Shown here: in pieces, positions 1-13,100 of the stretch | Position numbering within the stretch: position 1 is the stretch's first letter | Layout of the letters: every line of letters begins with the position of its first letter | From: Daucus carota subsp. sativus | Taxonomy: Eukaryota; Streptophyta; Magnoliopsida; Apiales; Apiaceae | Reading direction: 5' to 3' | NCBI RefSeq assembly: GCF_001625215.2 | Contig: NC_030385.2 | Span: forward strand, 37,659,598 to 37,723,597 | DNA: 64,000 nucleotides | Program-made: the position numbers and the translations under genes | Notes under the pieces: model-generated | What the model was told of the DNA's origin: nothing | What the model saw: the letters and a program-made list of their open reading frames with translations, nothing else | Databases searched by the model: none

Positions 1-856
1 AATTCCTTGTGGAACTTGATATATAATCCTCAACTAAATACTTGTATATTATAAAGGTCCACCCCATGAAGATGAACGGAAGGACCACAATTCCACAAGC
101 ACGTACGCACATTATAAGCATGTGTGTATATATTTGTGCACACACTGACTTTAGATACCTTTAATCATAAGATTTTCCTCACAAGAATCAGATTTCCTGA
201 CTAGAACAGTTAAAAGTAGTCCATTATACTCTGAATCTAAAAAGAAAAAAGGCTAAAAGTATGAGCAATTCACCGATTTTTATGGAAAGCAATGATCATG
301 TATATAAATGTTGATCAGGTATCATGTTTTTAATGTATTAGCAGATATAAATTGTTTGTACCATCAAAGACTCGAAATAACATTGCATAAATATTTTCTT
401 CACTACAAGAAAAACGGTTAAAATCTGTTGTGGAGTTCTGTGTGTCGATATATTCTCATTACTCAGTTAGTCACTGTTATGTAAGACAATCTTATGTATA
501 GTTATTTCTAGTAATTTGAGGGTTACTTTCTTAATCAACTATAAACAGTTTAACCAAACCCCTTGCACATCGCATGCATGCACGTATAGTCTCGGCATCA
601 AATTCTGAAGCACAAAGGCAATTGCTGGGAAACCAATTGTAGGGGATTGTTATGACTCATGAAGCCTATTATATATACTTCCTTGTCATGTATTGAGAAA
701 TTAAATCAAGATCAATTATTAATATTCGTTTAATTAAAATTTTCAACAACAGACAAATTTCACAACTTGATCTGCTTCTGTTTCGAAATCTTTTGTCAAC
801 AAGAAACAACTAAACCGTTTATAATGCATTACTTAATTTTGTATATATTTACGCAG
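1..856. other. Upstream sequence, probably intron of the oxygenase gene
   Basis: No exon of the 2-oxoglutarate oxygenase that ends at 1102 could be found here. In particular, the His-x-Asp iron-binding exon is absent. The stretch is A+T-rich and ends in a pyrimidine-poor but usable acceptor (CAG at 854-856). I infer that it is intron, or intron plus unrelated sequence, and that the rest of the gene lies left of the window. Confidence 0.4.
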
Positions 857-1102
857 GTAGTAAGTAATGGAAATTACAAGAGTGTGGAGCACAGGGTGAT
901 AGTCAATTCAGCTGCAGAACGAGTTTCTCTTGCTTTCTTCTACAATCCCAAGGGAGATAAATTGATTCAGCCTATTAAGGAGCTCGTGACAGAGAACTCT
1001 CCTTTATATCTTCCCATGACTTTTAATGAATACAGAACTTATATCAGGACAAGGGGACCTTCTGGAAAATCTCAGGTCGATTCACTCAAGTCGCCGCGAT
1101 GA
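857..1102 (+). CDS. Jasmonate-induced 2-oxoglutarate/Fe(II) oxygenase (JOX/JAO type), last exon only
   Basis: This is the 3' terminal exon of a plant 2OG-Fe(II) dioxygenase. It encodes 81 residues and a TGA stop after an acceptor AG at 855-856. It starts VVSNGNYKSVEHRVIV, where the His of SVEHRV is the distal iron ligand. RVSLAFFYNP follows, with the Arg-x-Ser pair that binds the 2-oxoglutarate carboxylate. The end, with YRTYIRTRGPSGKSQVDSLK, is the C-terminal signature I associate with jasmonate-induced oxygenases (JOX/JAO). That family hydroxylates jasmonic acid to 12-OH-JA and dampens jasmonate signalling in the cytosol. The N-terminal DIOX_N part and the HxD motif are not in the window, so the gene is partial here. 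A related DOXC-clade enzyme such as an SRG1-like protein is the main alternative. Confidence 0.82.
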   Translation, partial: VVSNGNYKSVEHRVIVNSAAERVSLAFFYNPKGDKLIQPIKELVTENSPLYLPMTFNEYRTYIRTRGPSGKSQVDSLKSPR

Positions 1103-2412
1103 TGATTAAGCAAACATTATTCAGCTCTAATTACTATGCTTAAGTTAGTTAAATAAACAGATGCAGTGAGACTGATTCATTCGGAACTGCTTGCAGCTAT
1201 ATATATCTGTCTTAGTATGTATCATAAATGTCTTGTGTATGGTGTTTTTTCTTAATGATAAGTTACCTGCCGTACCGGTCTATTAGACATGTTATGATTA
1301 CTGGAATCTTCAAGAGTTAGCAGAAAGAAGAGGATAATGTATATCTTGTAATTTTCTTTATATTATGAAGATTCATGATCCTGTTGGGCTTATGAGTTGT
1401 GAGTTTTTGTTTGAGTGCTTACAGATTACATAATCTTAGATTTACACGGTTTTGCTCTTAATAATGCAGATATACAATAATAAAAGTTAAAACCAGGAAG
1501 TCTAAAGATGACTGCATATTTTGTCAAGCACTTCACTATTTAAGGATGTTAGTTTGTCCGAAAAAGAAACTGACAGACTGCCGTCACACAGTGTCATGTT
1601 CTAGAAAATTATATTAATATAAATATATCCACTCAGAAATTGATTTTTGTTATGGCGTGGTTAGAAATTTGAATTTCATTTGAAATTCTGAATTTGATCA
1701 AATAACCTGTTTAGATAAAAAAAACCTTGAATTTAGATTTTATTTGAAATTATGAATATGCATATACTAGTATAAAGTTAAGAAATTGAAATGACAGCTC
1801 AATTCATGTTAATTGAAATGAATTACATGTTCTCCAACACAGTCTCAGGAATAAGAAAAAAATTAGTCTTAGCATGATAAAAAATTTGCAATACAGGGTG
1901 AGAACATTACAACAAGGGTAGATGTTGGAATAGAGAGAAAAATACAGTATGGAACAGTAACATATGCAGCACAATTCTTCTACCAATTACCAAAGCTACT
2001 CATTAAAGTATTGTCAAGTGAATCAACACTCAAACCTATTTATGCAATTCAGGTGGCTAGTAACCCCTCCATGGCAGGGACCTTGTTTGCAGAGATGCAT
2101 TAGGTATTTGTAGCAATTGATATGTACTAAGGAGCCGATGAAGGACAGAAATTCTAGAGGATTGATAACTAGTTAACTAATGTGCTAATTACAAGCAAGC
2201 ACAAATAATAATTATCAAGTCAGGTAGATCTTATTTAATATATGATCAAGAGCCAAGAGGTACAAAAAATTATCCTTCTCCAAACTGCTCTCACTGCAGA
2301 GCTGCAACCTTGTATCGACAAAATGGAGGACATAATGAAATTAGATGTCACTGACAGTCAACTCAGCAGGAATCCGCAGGAAGCCAATTTAAGAAGACTC
2401 GCATGGTGTTCT
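1103..2412. other. Convergent intergenic region, including both 3' UTRs
   Basis: This lies between two convergent genes. The oxygenase 3' UTR probably covers the first few hundred bases. The 3' UTR of the minus-strand MYB-CC gene probably covers the part just left of 2413. Short open frames here (for example 1804-1986 and 2242-2481) have no recognisable domain and I treat them as chance. Confidence 0.4.
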
Positions 2413-4213
2413 TTATCCTTTAGGCACAAACATGCATTGTTGAGCGCAATATCCTGCAGCAAAATTTTTATGTCTTCGTAGTAGAACATCTTCCTGATCA
2501 AAATGAGCCCGCTTTGATCCTTGGAACTTCTCATCAGATCTTATGTCAGATTTTTGGATGTCTGAATCAGATTCAGACTCTGACTCCTTACAAAGGCATG
2601 GAAGTGAGACCGGAGAGGAAGACTTTCTAGGCTTCCCATTAATATTTGGCCTGCTTTTATGTTCTTCTGCAATTCTCTCAAGGAACCTCCCCTGTGCCTC
2701 CATTTTCACCTTCAGATTCCTTTGTACCTTGACGATAAATACATTTGAAACTATTAAAATAGATAGTTTATTTACCGGGAGCATTTAAGTAAACAAAAGG
2801 TACCTCAATTTGATCACTCAGTCGCCTCTGCACTCCCATCTGCATCTGTAATGCTTCATGAAGCTGAGCACCACTACATAGATGAAGAGGACCATGGTAA
2901 AGATATAACAAGGAAAAAACTTAAGTAGAAGCCTTAAAATACACGAGGAAAGAAAGAAGAAGAAGAAGAAGAGCGACTCACACAGTTGCACTGAAATTTG
3001 GTAATATGTCTGAGTTACTCCTCTTAAACTTGTTTTCTGCATTTACACAAAATTTATAGAATCATAGCTTAGCAATAAAAACATATAAAATCATATATAG
3101 GGACTTGCAAGATGAAATGCTGATGCTTTTAATCCTCAGGGAAGAAAAGAATTATATCAGAACTCACTATTGGGTGTTTCTGGGACAAATTTTGCCATCC
3201 TGTAATTCTGAAGATCGAAAGGGAGAGCAAAAACTCAAATATATCAATAAATTCAATCTGACTTGTTAGAAACAAAGTAAATCTATTTCATGCAACTAAA
3301 AACTTGTCAATTGAATCTGTGCAACAATAAAAAAGACAACACAACATCAGAAATGACAGAAAATGAATCACTGAATAAATTTGCAAAGTCATTCTCAAAG
3401 CAAGGGCTAAGGCAGAGGCGTCTTCAGGGGGAGTCCCCCCAGTTATTTGCCTAGGGCCTCCATCGATACGGGAGCCTCCAATATATATACATACATGTAG
3501 TATTAATATTTATAATTATTAGTTATTAATTATATTCAATAAAAATTTTAAAATAATATCTATTCTTCTCCTTATACACCAGTTTAGGAATATGGACACT
3601 CAAAAGCAAGAAGAATAATAACTTCTTAGCTTTAACTTGAACTATTTTTATGCTTTCTTTCGTAGTTAAGAATTATTTTTACTAATGTAAATTTTTCATG
3701 TGATTTTAGTTCATCAAATTTTAAATTTTAGTTCAAAAATACTAGGGCCTCCGAAATTCTGGAGACGGCCCTGGGCTAAGGCTTATGTTCTAAAAGCTGT
3801 CACTTCTGGATAAGATCGCGTTCACATTCCCAACAATACAATTCCGATGTCTAGTATAACATGAACAGGTAAAAATTAACAAACAGAAAACAGTGGACAG
3901 CACGCACCTGTAAGTGACTCTTTACATGGTAAATTGTTAGGCCAGGAATTCCCATAGCCTTCAAGACACCCTTTGGTGTCGCCCCTGCAACATACATATG
4001 CTTTACTACTTGATAACCAGTTCATGATGCAGAAAATATCAGGAACCAAACCTCAGAAAACCAATTTGCATCAGTCAATTATAGTATAGTTTCAGCGCTG
4101 CACTTACTATCAGGACCTCCGAGCTGATCAACTGCTTTCTCAAAAAGCTCGTGCATTTCTTGCGTCCATTTCAGTCGCTCTTTTCCTACGCCCCCAGATC
4201 TATTAGAACCCAT
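2413..4213 (-). CDS. MYB-CC (GARP) transcription factor, PHR1-like
   Basis: Six exons read 4213-4108, 3984-3908, 3207-3168, 3036-2982, 2873-2804 and 2727-2413. They join in frame to 220 residues. The ATG at 4213 gives MGSNRSGGVGKERLKWTQEM. A single GARP/MYB repeat (about residues 11-66) follows, with LGGPDRATPKGVLKAMGI and IYHVKSHLQ. The MYB-CC coiled coil comes next (about 93-140: LHEALQMQMGVQRRLSDQIE, then VQRNLKVKMEAQGRFLERI). The C-terminus is acidic and Ser-rich (ESESESDSD). Members bind P1BS-type imperfect palindromes as dimers in the nucleus and act in phosphate-starvation and related programmes; which one this is cannot be told. One oddity: the third helix ends SHLQ-N-YR, whereas the usual sequence is SHLQ-K-YR. 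A hAT-type MITE sits in intron 2 (3413-3773). All splice sites are GT-AG and phases match, so the model is firm. Confidence 0.9.
3413..3773. mobile_element. hAT-type MITE in intron 2 of the MYB-CC gene
   Basis: The element is 361 bp. Its termini are CAGAGGCGTCTTCAG on the left and the inverted CTGGAGACGGCCCTG on the right, giving an imperfect terminal inverted repeat of about 15 bp. It is flanked by a perfect 8-bp direct repeat, GGCTAAGG, at 3405-3412 and 3774-3781. An 8-bp target duplication with CAG-type ends is the hAT signature. The interior is A+T-rich and noncoding, so it is non-autonomous. Confidence 0.85.
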
Positions 4214-7078
4214 ATTGAAACTGCGAACCCTCTTAGGGGATCCAGAAATAAATCAGTACAAGATCTATACAGATGATAAATAAGCTGCCATCCACCAAAT
4301 TTTATAGAAGCTACAGGCAGGTCACTCAGGCAATAGAGCAGAACAATATTTTGGAGATGCCAAAAACTGTATGTGGAACCTAGCAGACACGAAATTCACC
4401 ATAGTTTGCTTCACCTGGTGAAGTTAAATCAAAAATATGACCTGAACTTGGATTTTTATAAAATTGGCAGCCGTACAGTATGGAGTCGTTAAGTTTAAAA
4501 AAATAATCATTTGACTATTTCTGCTTAAATTTACAACTAAACTCAATACCATATATATGCCCATATCATATGTGCCCGGCAACGAAACAGAGGGAACTCC
4601 ACAAAGGTACATACTGAGGCATCCGAGGAACAATGTTTGTAAGAACACTCATTAGGTAATTATCACATATAAACAACGAATGCAAGCGTAACGAATTTGT
4701 ATATACAAGTAGCCTCGAGAGATGATGAGTGAACAAGTAATTCATTAAATATATCCTTTTAATAAATATTACTACAACAAATTAGTTGCTGCAAGTTTTA
4801 TATAAGCAATGAGAAATTGGATTTGTGTAAATTTGTGCTCTCAGCCTTGGCAGGTGTTATTGTCACACACTTTTTAGTGTCCAGAGCTTAGTCCATTTAT
4901 TTAAGGCTGAATTAACTTTTCTACTCCCTACTTATTTTTCCATATAACTCTGTCATACATTACTAAAATCTTCCCTTATATTTTCTGTTCATGGTTTTTC
5001 ATTATGATAATTCTATGATTTTTCGTTATAATATGATATATAGCCTAGTTTTGTCGTGCAAGCTACATATTATGCGAGGTAGAGGAGTGGTCAGACACTC
5101 GTATACGATGAGATTATGACGAACTTCTCCACATCTCTTAATTACCTGCGTGTAAAGTAGCCTACATTGGCAAACTAGCCTCTCTGTTTTCCGATCTCCA
5201 TGGAAACAGTAGAAAATCGGACAGTTTGCAGATACTCTTGTGATTTTATCATATTATGTACTGCACAAATTAAGTATGCTAGTGAGGGGGGCACTTACTT
5301 CCTTATATTAGGATTTTAATGCAAGTTTGGAAATGGTGTAATTTATCTTGCATATTTTTTTATTCAAAAGAAGAATATATATCAAGATTCAGAAAATTTT
5401 AGTAAAGCTTGGGTAACTTAAAACAATTTTGTCCTTGCACATACACAAGTTCTCAAGCCACTGGAAGAGTTTCAACTATGGTTAAATAACAAACAAATTA
5501 GTGATGAAGGCACTTTTAAGTGATGCATACTTAACATATCAAAACAAACTAAATTATTTGTGCTGCTGAGGAATTTCCGTGGAACAACATCAACTCTCGT
5601 GCAATGTGTGGTTCTTTGTCAGCATCTTTGATCACGCTGCTAGTCTCTATCATTCCAAGTAAAGAGGCAGATGAAAGAAAATCGTTGACGAAGCTCAATC
5701 TATATATACACCCGCTAATACATATGGATGATAACATCAGATCCCATTCCGGTGCTTCTTCCGCCGTGTACCGGTGTATCGAGGTGCAGCTAATTCTATA
5801 TATACACCCGCTCATGAGTACAACCTGTACTCATTCTCATGCCGGAGACGCCGCGGGGCTCAAACCTTCTGCAGTTACCCATCCAGCAGCTGCCCCTCAA
5901 GACTAGCGGAAGAAGCACCGGAACGAGATCGGACGTTATCAATGGATAATGGATATGTAAAATCATGCTCAAATGTAAACTCACGTTAACATGAGATATG
6001 AGATTTAATTAAAACCACTCATTTATAATTTATATTTTGCTCAATTAGAAATTTTGTTGGCATCTTAATATATTATCATGTTTTTTTGGTCTTCGACTAT
6101 CACCTCTGTAATTTGTTACCACCATTTATTATGATCAATCTTTCTTTTAAGTCTTCTATCTTCTACTATCACCATCTCTAATATTAGCGCGGACAAAGTA
6201 TCACAAACCATCACATTCCATTGTCTCCGATACCTCCTATCATCGCTTATTAATCACCAACACAATATTAAAACATCAAAGGTAACTATAATCAACATTT
6301 AAAGAAATAATTTAAAAATATATAGGTGTTTTTCGAAAATTTGTTTCGTGCCTCCTAACATTTGTGCGCTAGATCCGCCCCTGAATATGATGGGTTGTTA
6401 ACGTTCTTAATTACATAACCATATGCTACTCGCTAGAAAAACAAAAAATACAAAAAATCATCAAAATCATACAGAAGCTCATATAATTCTCTTGCTCTCG
6501 TCAAGTTTACGTAGAGACGATATCCTTTAATATATAGAAGATAATCTTAACTGCGTTGTCTTTATCGAATTTATCAGATTTCTAAATAGTTATGATTTTT
6601 TTAATTGTTAAATTTAGTTACCAGTATACTCCTTAAAAAAAGTGAGATCAGATATACACGATTTGATTTATTATTTTCTGATTTAACAATTCCAAATATA
6701 TAAATTTCGCTTAGATATTTTTCATTTGTTATTTATCTTACTGTACTAGTGTTTCTTCTGCCCACTGTTCTTGTTCTATTTCCTCTTTTATGATGTAGAA
6801 ATAATAACAAAGCCTACTATAATTAAATCCTGTTCGACCAAAATTCGGCTGTCCCAAGTATATACAATCATTTTTTATCAACTATTGTAAACACCTCCTA
6901 TAAGCATCAAAAACAACAAACAAAAACTCTCCAGCCTGTTCCAATACAACTTTTCCCCCAAACTTCCCCTTAAACCTCCCACACCTCACAACATCTCAAC
7001 CAATCATAAGGACAAAACTGTCATTTCCTCACCCAGCCGGAGACACCCAGACACACACCCTCTCTCCCCCCTTCTCCT
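4214..7078. other. Intergenic region between divergent MYB-CC and LMBR1-like genes
   Basis: This holds the two promoters. I see no gene. It contains the inverted repeat at 5730-5940. Near 6367-6382 there is a sequence (GATCCGCCCCTG) that resembles the end of a hAT/CACTA-type element, but no partner end was found. Open frames at 5549-5989 overlap the inverted repeat on both strands and have no domain. Confidence 0.4.
5730..5940. repeat. Inverted repeat with 35-bp arms
   Basis: Left arm 5730-5764 and right arm 5906-5940 are reverse complements with only a few mismatches. The core CCGGTGCTTCTTCCGC is exact. The loop is about 141 bp and G+C-richer than its surroundings. The direct motif CTATATATACACCCGCT also occurs twice here (near 5699 and 5797). 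It may be a decayed foldback or MITE remnant; no target-site duplication was identified. Confidence 0.55.
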
Positions 7079-7099
7079 CTCTCTCTCTCTCTCTCTCTC
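7079..7099 (+). repeat. (CT)n microsatellite in the LMBR1-like 5' leader
   Basis: A run of CT dinucleotides lies about 60 bp upstream of the start codon at 7158. CT-rich tracts are typical of plant 5' untranslated leaders, where they often mark the region just downstream of transcription starts. Confidence 0.6.
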
Positions 7100-7157
7100 G
7101 TCTCTTTTGAAAACAGAATTACGTTTTTAGATCTAAACACACACTGAGCGTGTGAAA

Positions 7158-10100
7158 ATGGGTGATTTCAACCTCGCACTAGTCCTAGTAGCCATAATCG
7201 TCTCAATCCTAGTCTTTATCTTCAACATCTACCTTCTAATAAACTACCAACACCCTGATGATAAGAACCAAGCTTATTTCCCCAAATTTGTAGTTGTTTT
7301 CGGTCTCACTGTCGCCTTCTTGTCGATTCTTATGTTACCGGCCGATGTCGCGAATCGGCAAGCTTGTAAACACGCTATTTACAATGGCGCTTGTAATTTC
7401 ACGCTCCCGATGAAGGATTTGTGGCTTGCGATTTACATTGTTGATGCTATTCTCGTGTTCTTCGTTATTCCGTTTGCGATGTTCTATTATGAAGGCGATC
7501 AGGACAAGTAATGTGTCTTATTCGAGTTTATTGCGTTTTGTTTTATTGGATGAGTTATGTGTTTGCTCAGTTAGGGGTTTTTACTGTGTTTTGTTGGATG
7601 AGTAATGTGCTTGCTTAGTTAGGGGAGTTTTACTGTGTTTAATTCTCGGTTATTGCGATTGCTATGTTTTGTGACGAAGGTGGGTGGGACAAGTACTGTG
7701 TTTACTTAATTAGGATTTAGGGCTTTTTAACTGTGTTATTGGGATTACTAATGTGCTCGATAGTCAGGGTTGTTTGCTGGAATGTGTGTAATTTGTAGTT
7801 GTAATTATGAGTGTGTTTTTATGTATATGTATGTATGTATGTGAATTAGTTTATAAATTTGTAGTTGAAGTTGAAATTAGTCTTAGATTTGTGAATGTGT
7901 GTGCAGGACTATTGGTAAGAGGATGAAAAGTGCGTTGTGCTGGGTGGTTACTACTGCTATTGTTGTTGCGCTTGTGCTCGGGATTTTGTACGGTTAGTAT
8001 TTTAGATTGTTTGCAAGTTTAGTTTAGCTACATTGAGGTTGATTATTGGATATCTATATAGTTTTTTCTGAGCGATAAACTGGCATTGCTTTGTAACTTG
8101 TAAGTACTAAGTATGTCACTTTGGAAGAGTCTTTAACTACAATCCGCAATATATTATGATACTTTAACAGGATTACTTGATTTTGAATGAGGTACATCTG
8201 CTCAAATTGATTATTTTTATCTTGATGTACTGCTGAGTTGGCTTTTATGTGCTTGCGGCCCATGCACGAATGCTGTGTCCTTTTTCCCACATGATCGGGA
8301 TGCGTTTCTTCAACGTGATTATGTATAGTTTGACGACATTTATTGAGAATTAGCAAAAAAGAAGACATTTAAAGAGGCCGTGTCTTTATTTAAATGTCTT
8401 TAACTAAGCATGATAATTCATATATTATAAAGTAAAAATATAGAGATTTTGTATTAGAATATTTTCCGTGCTGCTATATATTGTCTGTTTTATCTGTATA
8501 TTGCATAGGTGTAGGTCCTGTAGGAGATATGTTGTTCTCTTTTTGGACTCTATACCAATGTTGTAGTTTAGTGTGGGAGATCTGTCTATGGTTTTGTTAT
8601 GTCCAAGGGTTTTGGGAATATTGACTCGGCATATGTGATTTCTCCTGGTAAGGACTCTTGTCCACTTGCACATCAATATTTCACTGGATAAGCTGCTAAG
8701 GTGGTTAGAGCGCTCAATAAATACTATGTAGGAGAAAATATTACAGTAAGATTGGTTTAATGATTTAACACATTATTAAAGTAAGCCATAACTCGGAAGC
8801 AAGCCACTGAACTGAAATAGCTTTAACTTCCATTAAAGAACGAAGAAAACTTGCACTCTATTTATCAAAGTAAACATTAATTTTCCGAATACTGTATTGA
8901 GTGCGGATAAGATAATAAATATGCGTAACTGTTCTGAATATTCATCTTATAGGATGCTCTGGTATATGTACATGTTAAGCCTGAAGTCTGGTGAATATAT
9001 ACAAAAGAGATGCACATCCATCTTCAAAATGAGCGATTCATCTAATATTCATAAAAAAAATCGCGTTTTAAATCCAATATATTTTTGCCATAAAAGATGG
9101 CATTTTATCTTTGATCCAAAAAACTCGGCAAATGTATGCGGGGACAAGCATTTCTATTCAAATACCTTTAGGGGCCATTTGGTTCATGGTATCTCTTTCC
9201 ATGCAGTTTTTGGTTTAGAGGTTTGTTTGATTGGAATGGGATACTTATACCTCAAATGATTTACGGAATTCCTGATCATCCCCATTGTCATGAGCATCCC
9301 ATTTAGCCATTTCTTAAATGCCATATGGAATTCTGAATCATTCCCATCCCCATCCTCTCGAACAATCCTAGCACCCTTACTTAATCTTTAGAACCCAAAA
9401 ATCCTGATAATCCATCTCTCAAACAAAACCATTTATCACATATAATAAAACAATACACACACACAATTTTAATTGAGCCATTTGAAAGTTATCTAAAAAT
9501 AATTGTATATTGTTCAAATGGTCTTTTAGTCATCATATATTGATGAAATGAAAGTTCTCTGTGATAAATGATGATGGAGGATGAGCGAATGTATATATGT
9601 GTTAGTTGATGGGTTGTTTTGGAGAGAGAAGTGAAGTTTTAGGATTAGCGTGAAGTATTACTGTCAGCTTGGGAGCTCTAGATTGAGCAAACATCTTTAG
9701 GAAGATCAAGAATTTTGTTAGCCAGAGATTCATTCTGCTGAATTAGTGTAAGAACATACTTCATTTCTTTGAGTTCAGTTGCCTGCTTGCAAGTTTGCAC
9801 CAGCTTCACTGAGGTGATGAAGGGGATTTTAGCGTTTCGCAAACATACATCCATATATATATTTGCAAAGTTACTCATTTACTTATGCAACTACAAGCTT
9901 TATTAGCTAAGTTGCTCACTTGCAAGTTTTTGCCTTGTTCAGTGACATTTTATATAACCAACATCGGTAAGATTGCTGTGTACTGAGTATAATATATTTA
10001 CATAGAGACTAGAGAGATGTGTTTATTAGCGGTTTAGTCATTCTTCACAGATAAGAAAAACTGAACTTGCATTCTCTGTACTATATTGAATTGTGTTCCA

Positions 10101-13100
10101 TGAGTGATGTTTGCATTTGGTTTAGATAGTAAATGCTTTGATTGAGTAATAATATGAAAAATTCTCTCATTTTTGCGTGGTTGTGTTGCTAATTGTTGGA
10201 TTTTTTTCTAATCCCCATTTGATTTTACCAGGTCTTGTTGGAAAAGTGGACTTTACTGTTAAACACCTCACTTCTGATACAACTACCTTTACAAATAATT
10301 GGTCAAGTTTCACAAGTGGCCAACAGTGTATTGGAAATGGTGCACGTCAGGTTGAGGAAGAGTTAAAATTAGTTCTCTGTTCTTTTTGTTATGTTTTGAG
10401 CTAGTTCAAATTATTTTTGTTCTTATATCTCTCATTTCTTTTCTCCTATTTTATAGTGTTCTGCATTTACTTCAAATTCTTCGTCAGAGACAACTTGGAC
10501 ACAGCGTGCCACTTTTCCGGAATATGTCGTAGCTTTGGCCACAATTGTTGGCTCTGTACTTTTCTCAGTATGTTCAATCTTGGTTTCTTTGAATTACTGA
10601 TAAACTCCTGCATGTGATTGCTGCAATATGTATGGATGTGATTCATTTTCTGTTTAATTGCTTATGGACTACTACCTGCTGTAACATAAGGTTGGGGATT
10701 TCATTTTGTACAAGGTGCTGTGATGAAGTTATATGTAGTCAAAGTTCAATTAATGGAGATGTACTCACTATTTCTCGTCAGTACTACTATTTTTTTACAG
10801 AGAAAGTATAAATTTCCTAACCATGATGAATCTGGTCGCTCCTTTTCATGGATAAAGCATAAACAAGCATATTTTATCGGTTATATTGATTTTTTTATTG
10901 GATTTGTAAGAGACGACTTCTCTTGCGTTTCTAATAGTTTTGCAAGTTTCTTGGAGGAATAAATAGTATAATCGATTGGAATATAAAGTCATTCTGCCTT
11001 TTGGTTGTTATCATAAAACTTGCAATGCTTTATGTGTCAGTCTGTCAGTGCAAGCAGCATTCTCTGTCGTCTTCTCCCGCTTTAATAGATCTTGCATCTA
11101 TGTTCTCTGTTCAGATATTTGGCGGTGTTGGAATTGCTTGTTTACCACTGGGACTTATATTTTCCTTCATTAGACGTCCGAAGGCTGTTATAACTCGTTC
11201 ACAGTATATCAAGGTATATATTCAACACTTATACTTTTTAGCAATGATAGTTGTGGAACAATCTTTTTGTTGGGTGCTTGACTCTTTATCTTGTAAAGGA
11301 AGCAACAGAACTAGGTAAAAAGGCAAAGGAATTGAAGAAAGCTGCTGATGCCTTGCATCAGGAAGAAAGAAGTGGATCCAAAGGAAGAAAGTGGCGTAAG
11401 AACACCAAGGCACTCGAAAAGGTATATCAATCCATATGTAACTGAATTGCTAAATACTTATTTTAGAAAGAATATCTTTGTGCGACTCTTTGGAGGTTTC
11501 CATAGACTTTGTATGTTCAGTAGCAATCTTCAAATTCTATGCAGGAGTTGCTTCTTTTGGAAGAAGATGTCAAAGCATTAGAAGAAATGTATCCCCAAGG
11601 TGAAAAGGTGATAAGTCCAATATGATGAACTGATGATGGCTTGTCGTGTCTGTTTTGACACAGCATATGTAGTGATATTAATTGGGTGCATTATGTATTT
11701 CAGGCTGAGACGACGTGGGCTTTGACCGTTCTTGGTTATTTGGCCAAACTTGTTTTGGGGATTTTGGGGTAAGTGGTCCCTAGTTATTTCATGATGTCTC
11801 TAATGCTACTGACTAGTATCATTGATAGACAGATCATGGGAACTAGCTTTTCTCTGCAAAGATACAGAATCATCCACAAAAGAGTTGTCTTAGACTATTA
11901 TTACTTTTAAAAGAATTGAAAATTTTAGTATTGAACCTGAGTTTAATATCTCATTTCTGAGTACATTTTAATATTTTTAAATACCGCTCTTATATTCGAA
12001 TTTTAATTATAATTCTTATATTTGTAATAAACCCACTGTTTGAAGCTGAAAAACTTGAACTATTCATACTCCACAAAATATAAAAAATGGCTGCTTATTG
12101 TTTTGTATATAGATTGATAACTACAGAAGCAACTGCACAATAATATTTTGTGGAAAATTATACTTGTGTACTGGATGATGCTATACTACCCAGTACCCAC
12201 ACATAATTTGGTGTGACGTGCACATTTAGCTAGAGTTGGCTACGGGCGTGTATAGTAAAGTTCTCTTTCACTTGTCTTATCTACTGGTAACTGGTATTTT
12301 TGTCATACAAAGATCAAGGGAATAGTTAATATCTGAAAATTTAACAAATCAAGGCCCCTTGAGTACTATTAATTAAAGGTTGAGGGACTGAGGCCAGTAG
12401 AGGCACTATGTGCAATTGTATGCAAGTTACTGTAGTTGACCATTTCCACAGTAAAATAAAATGATCTATTAATAAGCAATCAAAAGGTTTTGCGGTCCTT
12501 GTCTTTTTTATTTTTCAAGTATGCGTAAACATAGTGGCTCTGCGGCTCTCTATCTGTGAAAAAGATGATACATTAGTTGCAAAATGTATGGTAATATTCC
12601 TAAAAGTTTTTTGTTAGAATGTTATATATATGCTGCATCTTACTAAAGGTATTTCTACTGCAGTGTGTTTTATGGTTGATCTTAGATAATCTCACTCTTC
12701 CAACTAATTGTATCTGCTTTACCATATTGCTCTATTTTTGTGATTGTGTATAGTATTTCATTTTGCATGCCTTTGCCAGACCGTTTACTGAATACCGAAT
12801 TCTGCTCGTTCTGCTTCATTTTTGACAGGTTAATAGTGTCAATTGCATGGATTGCACATATCGTGATATATCTATTGATTGATCCTCCACTTTCTTCATT
12901 CTTGAATGAAGTTTTCATCAAGTTAGATGATATCTGGGGTACTATAGAAAATATTGTCCAACTTTTTTACTATGTACCCTCTCGGTTGAATCTGAATTTC
13001 AAGATCTTTAACATGAGATCTTTCTGCTGCTTAGGTCTGCTGGGTACTGCTGCATTTGCTTTCTTTTGCATGTATCTCCTCTTTGCAGTGATTGCTGGGG

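Noticed and set aside
5549..5989. Overlapping frames on both strands
   Set aside because: They are shadows of the inverted repeat and its G+C-richer loop, with no recognisable protein.
9678..9878. Minus-strand 66-codon frame in intron 2 of the LMBR1-like gene
   Set aside because: It has no domain and no splice context beyond chance, and lies in a large intron.
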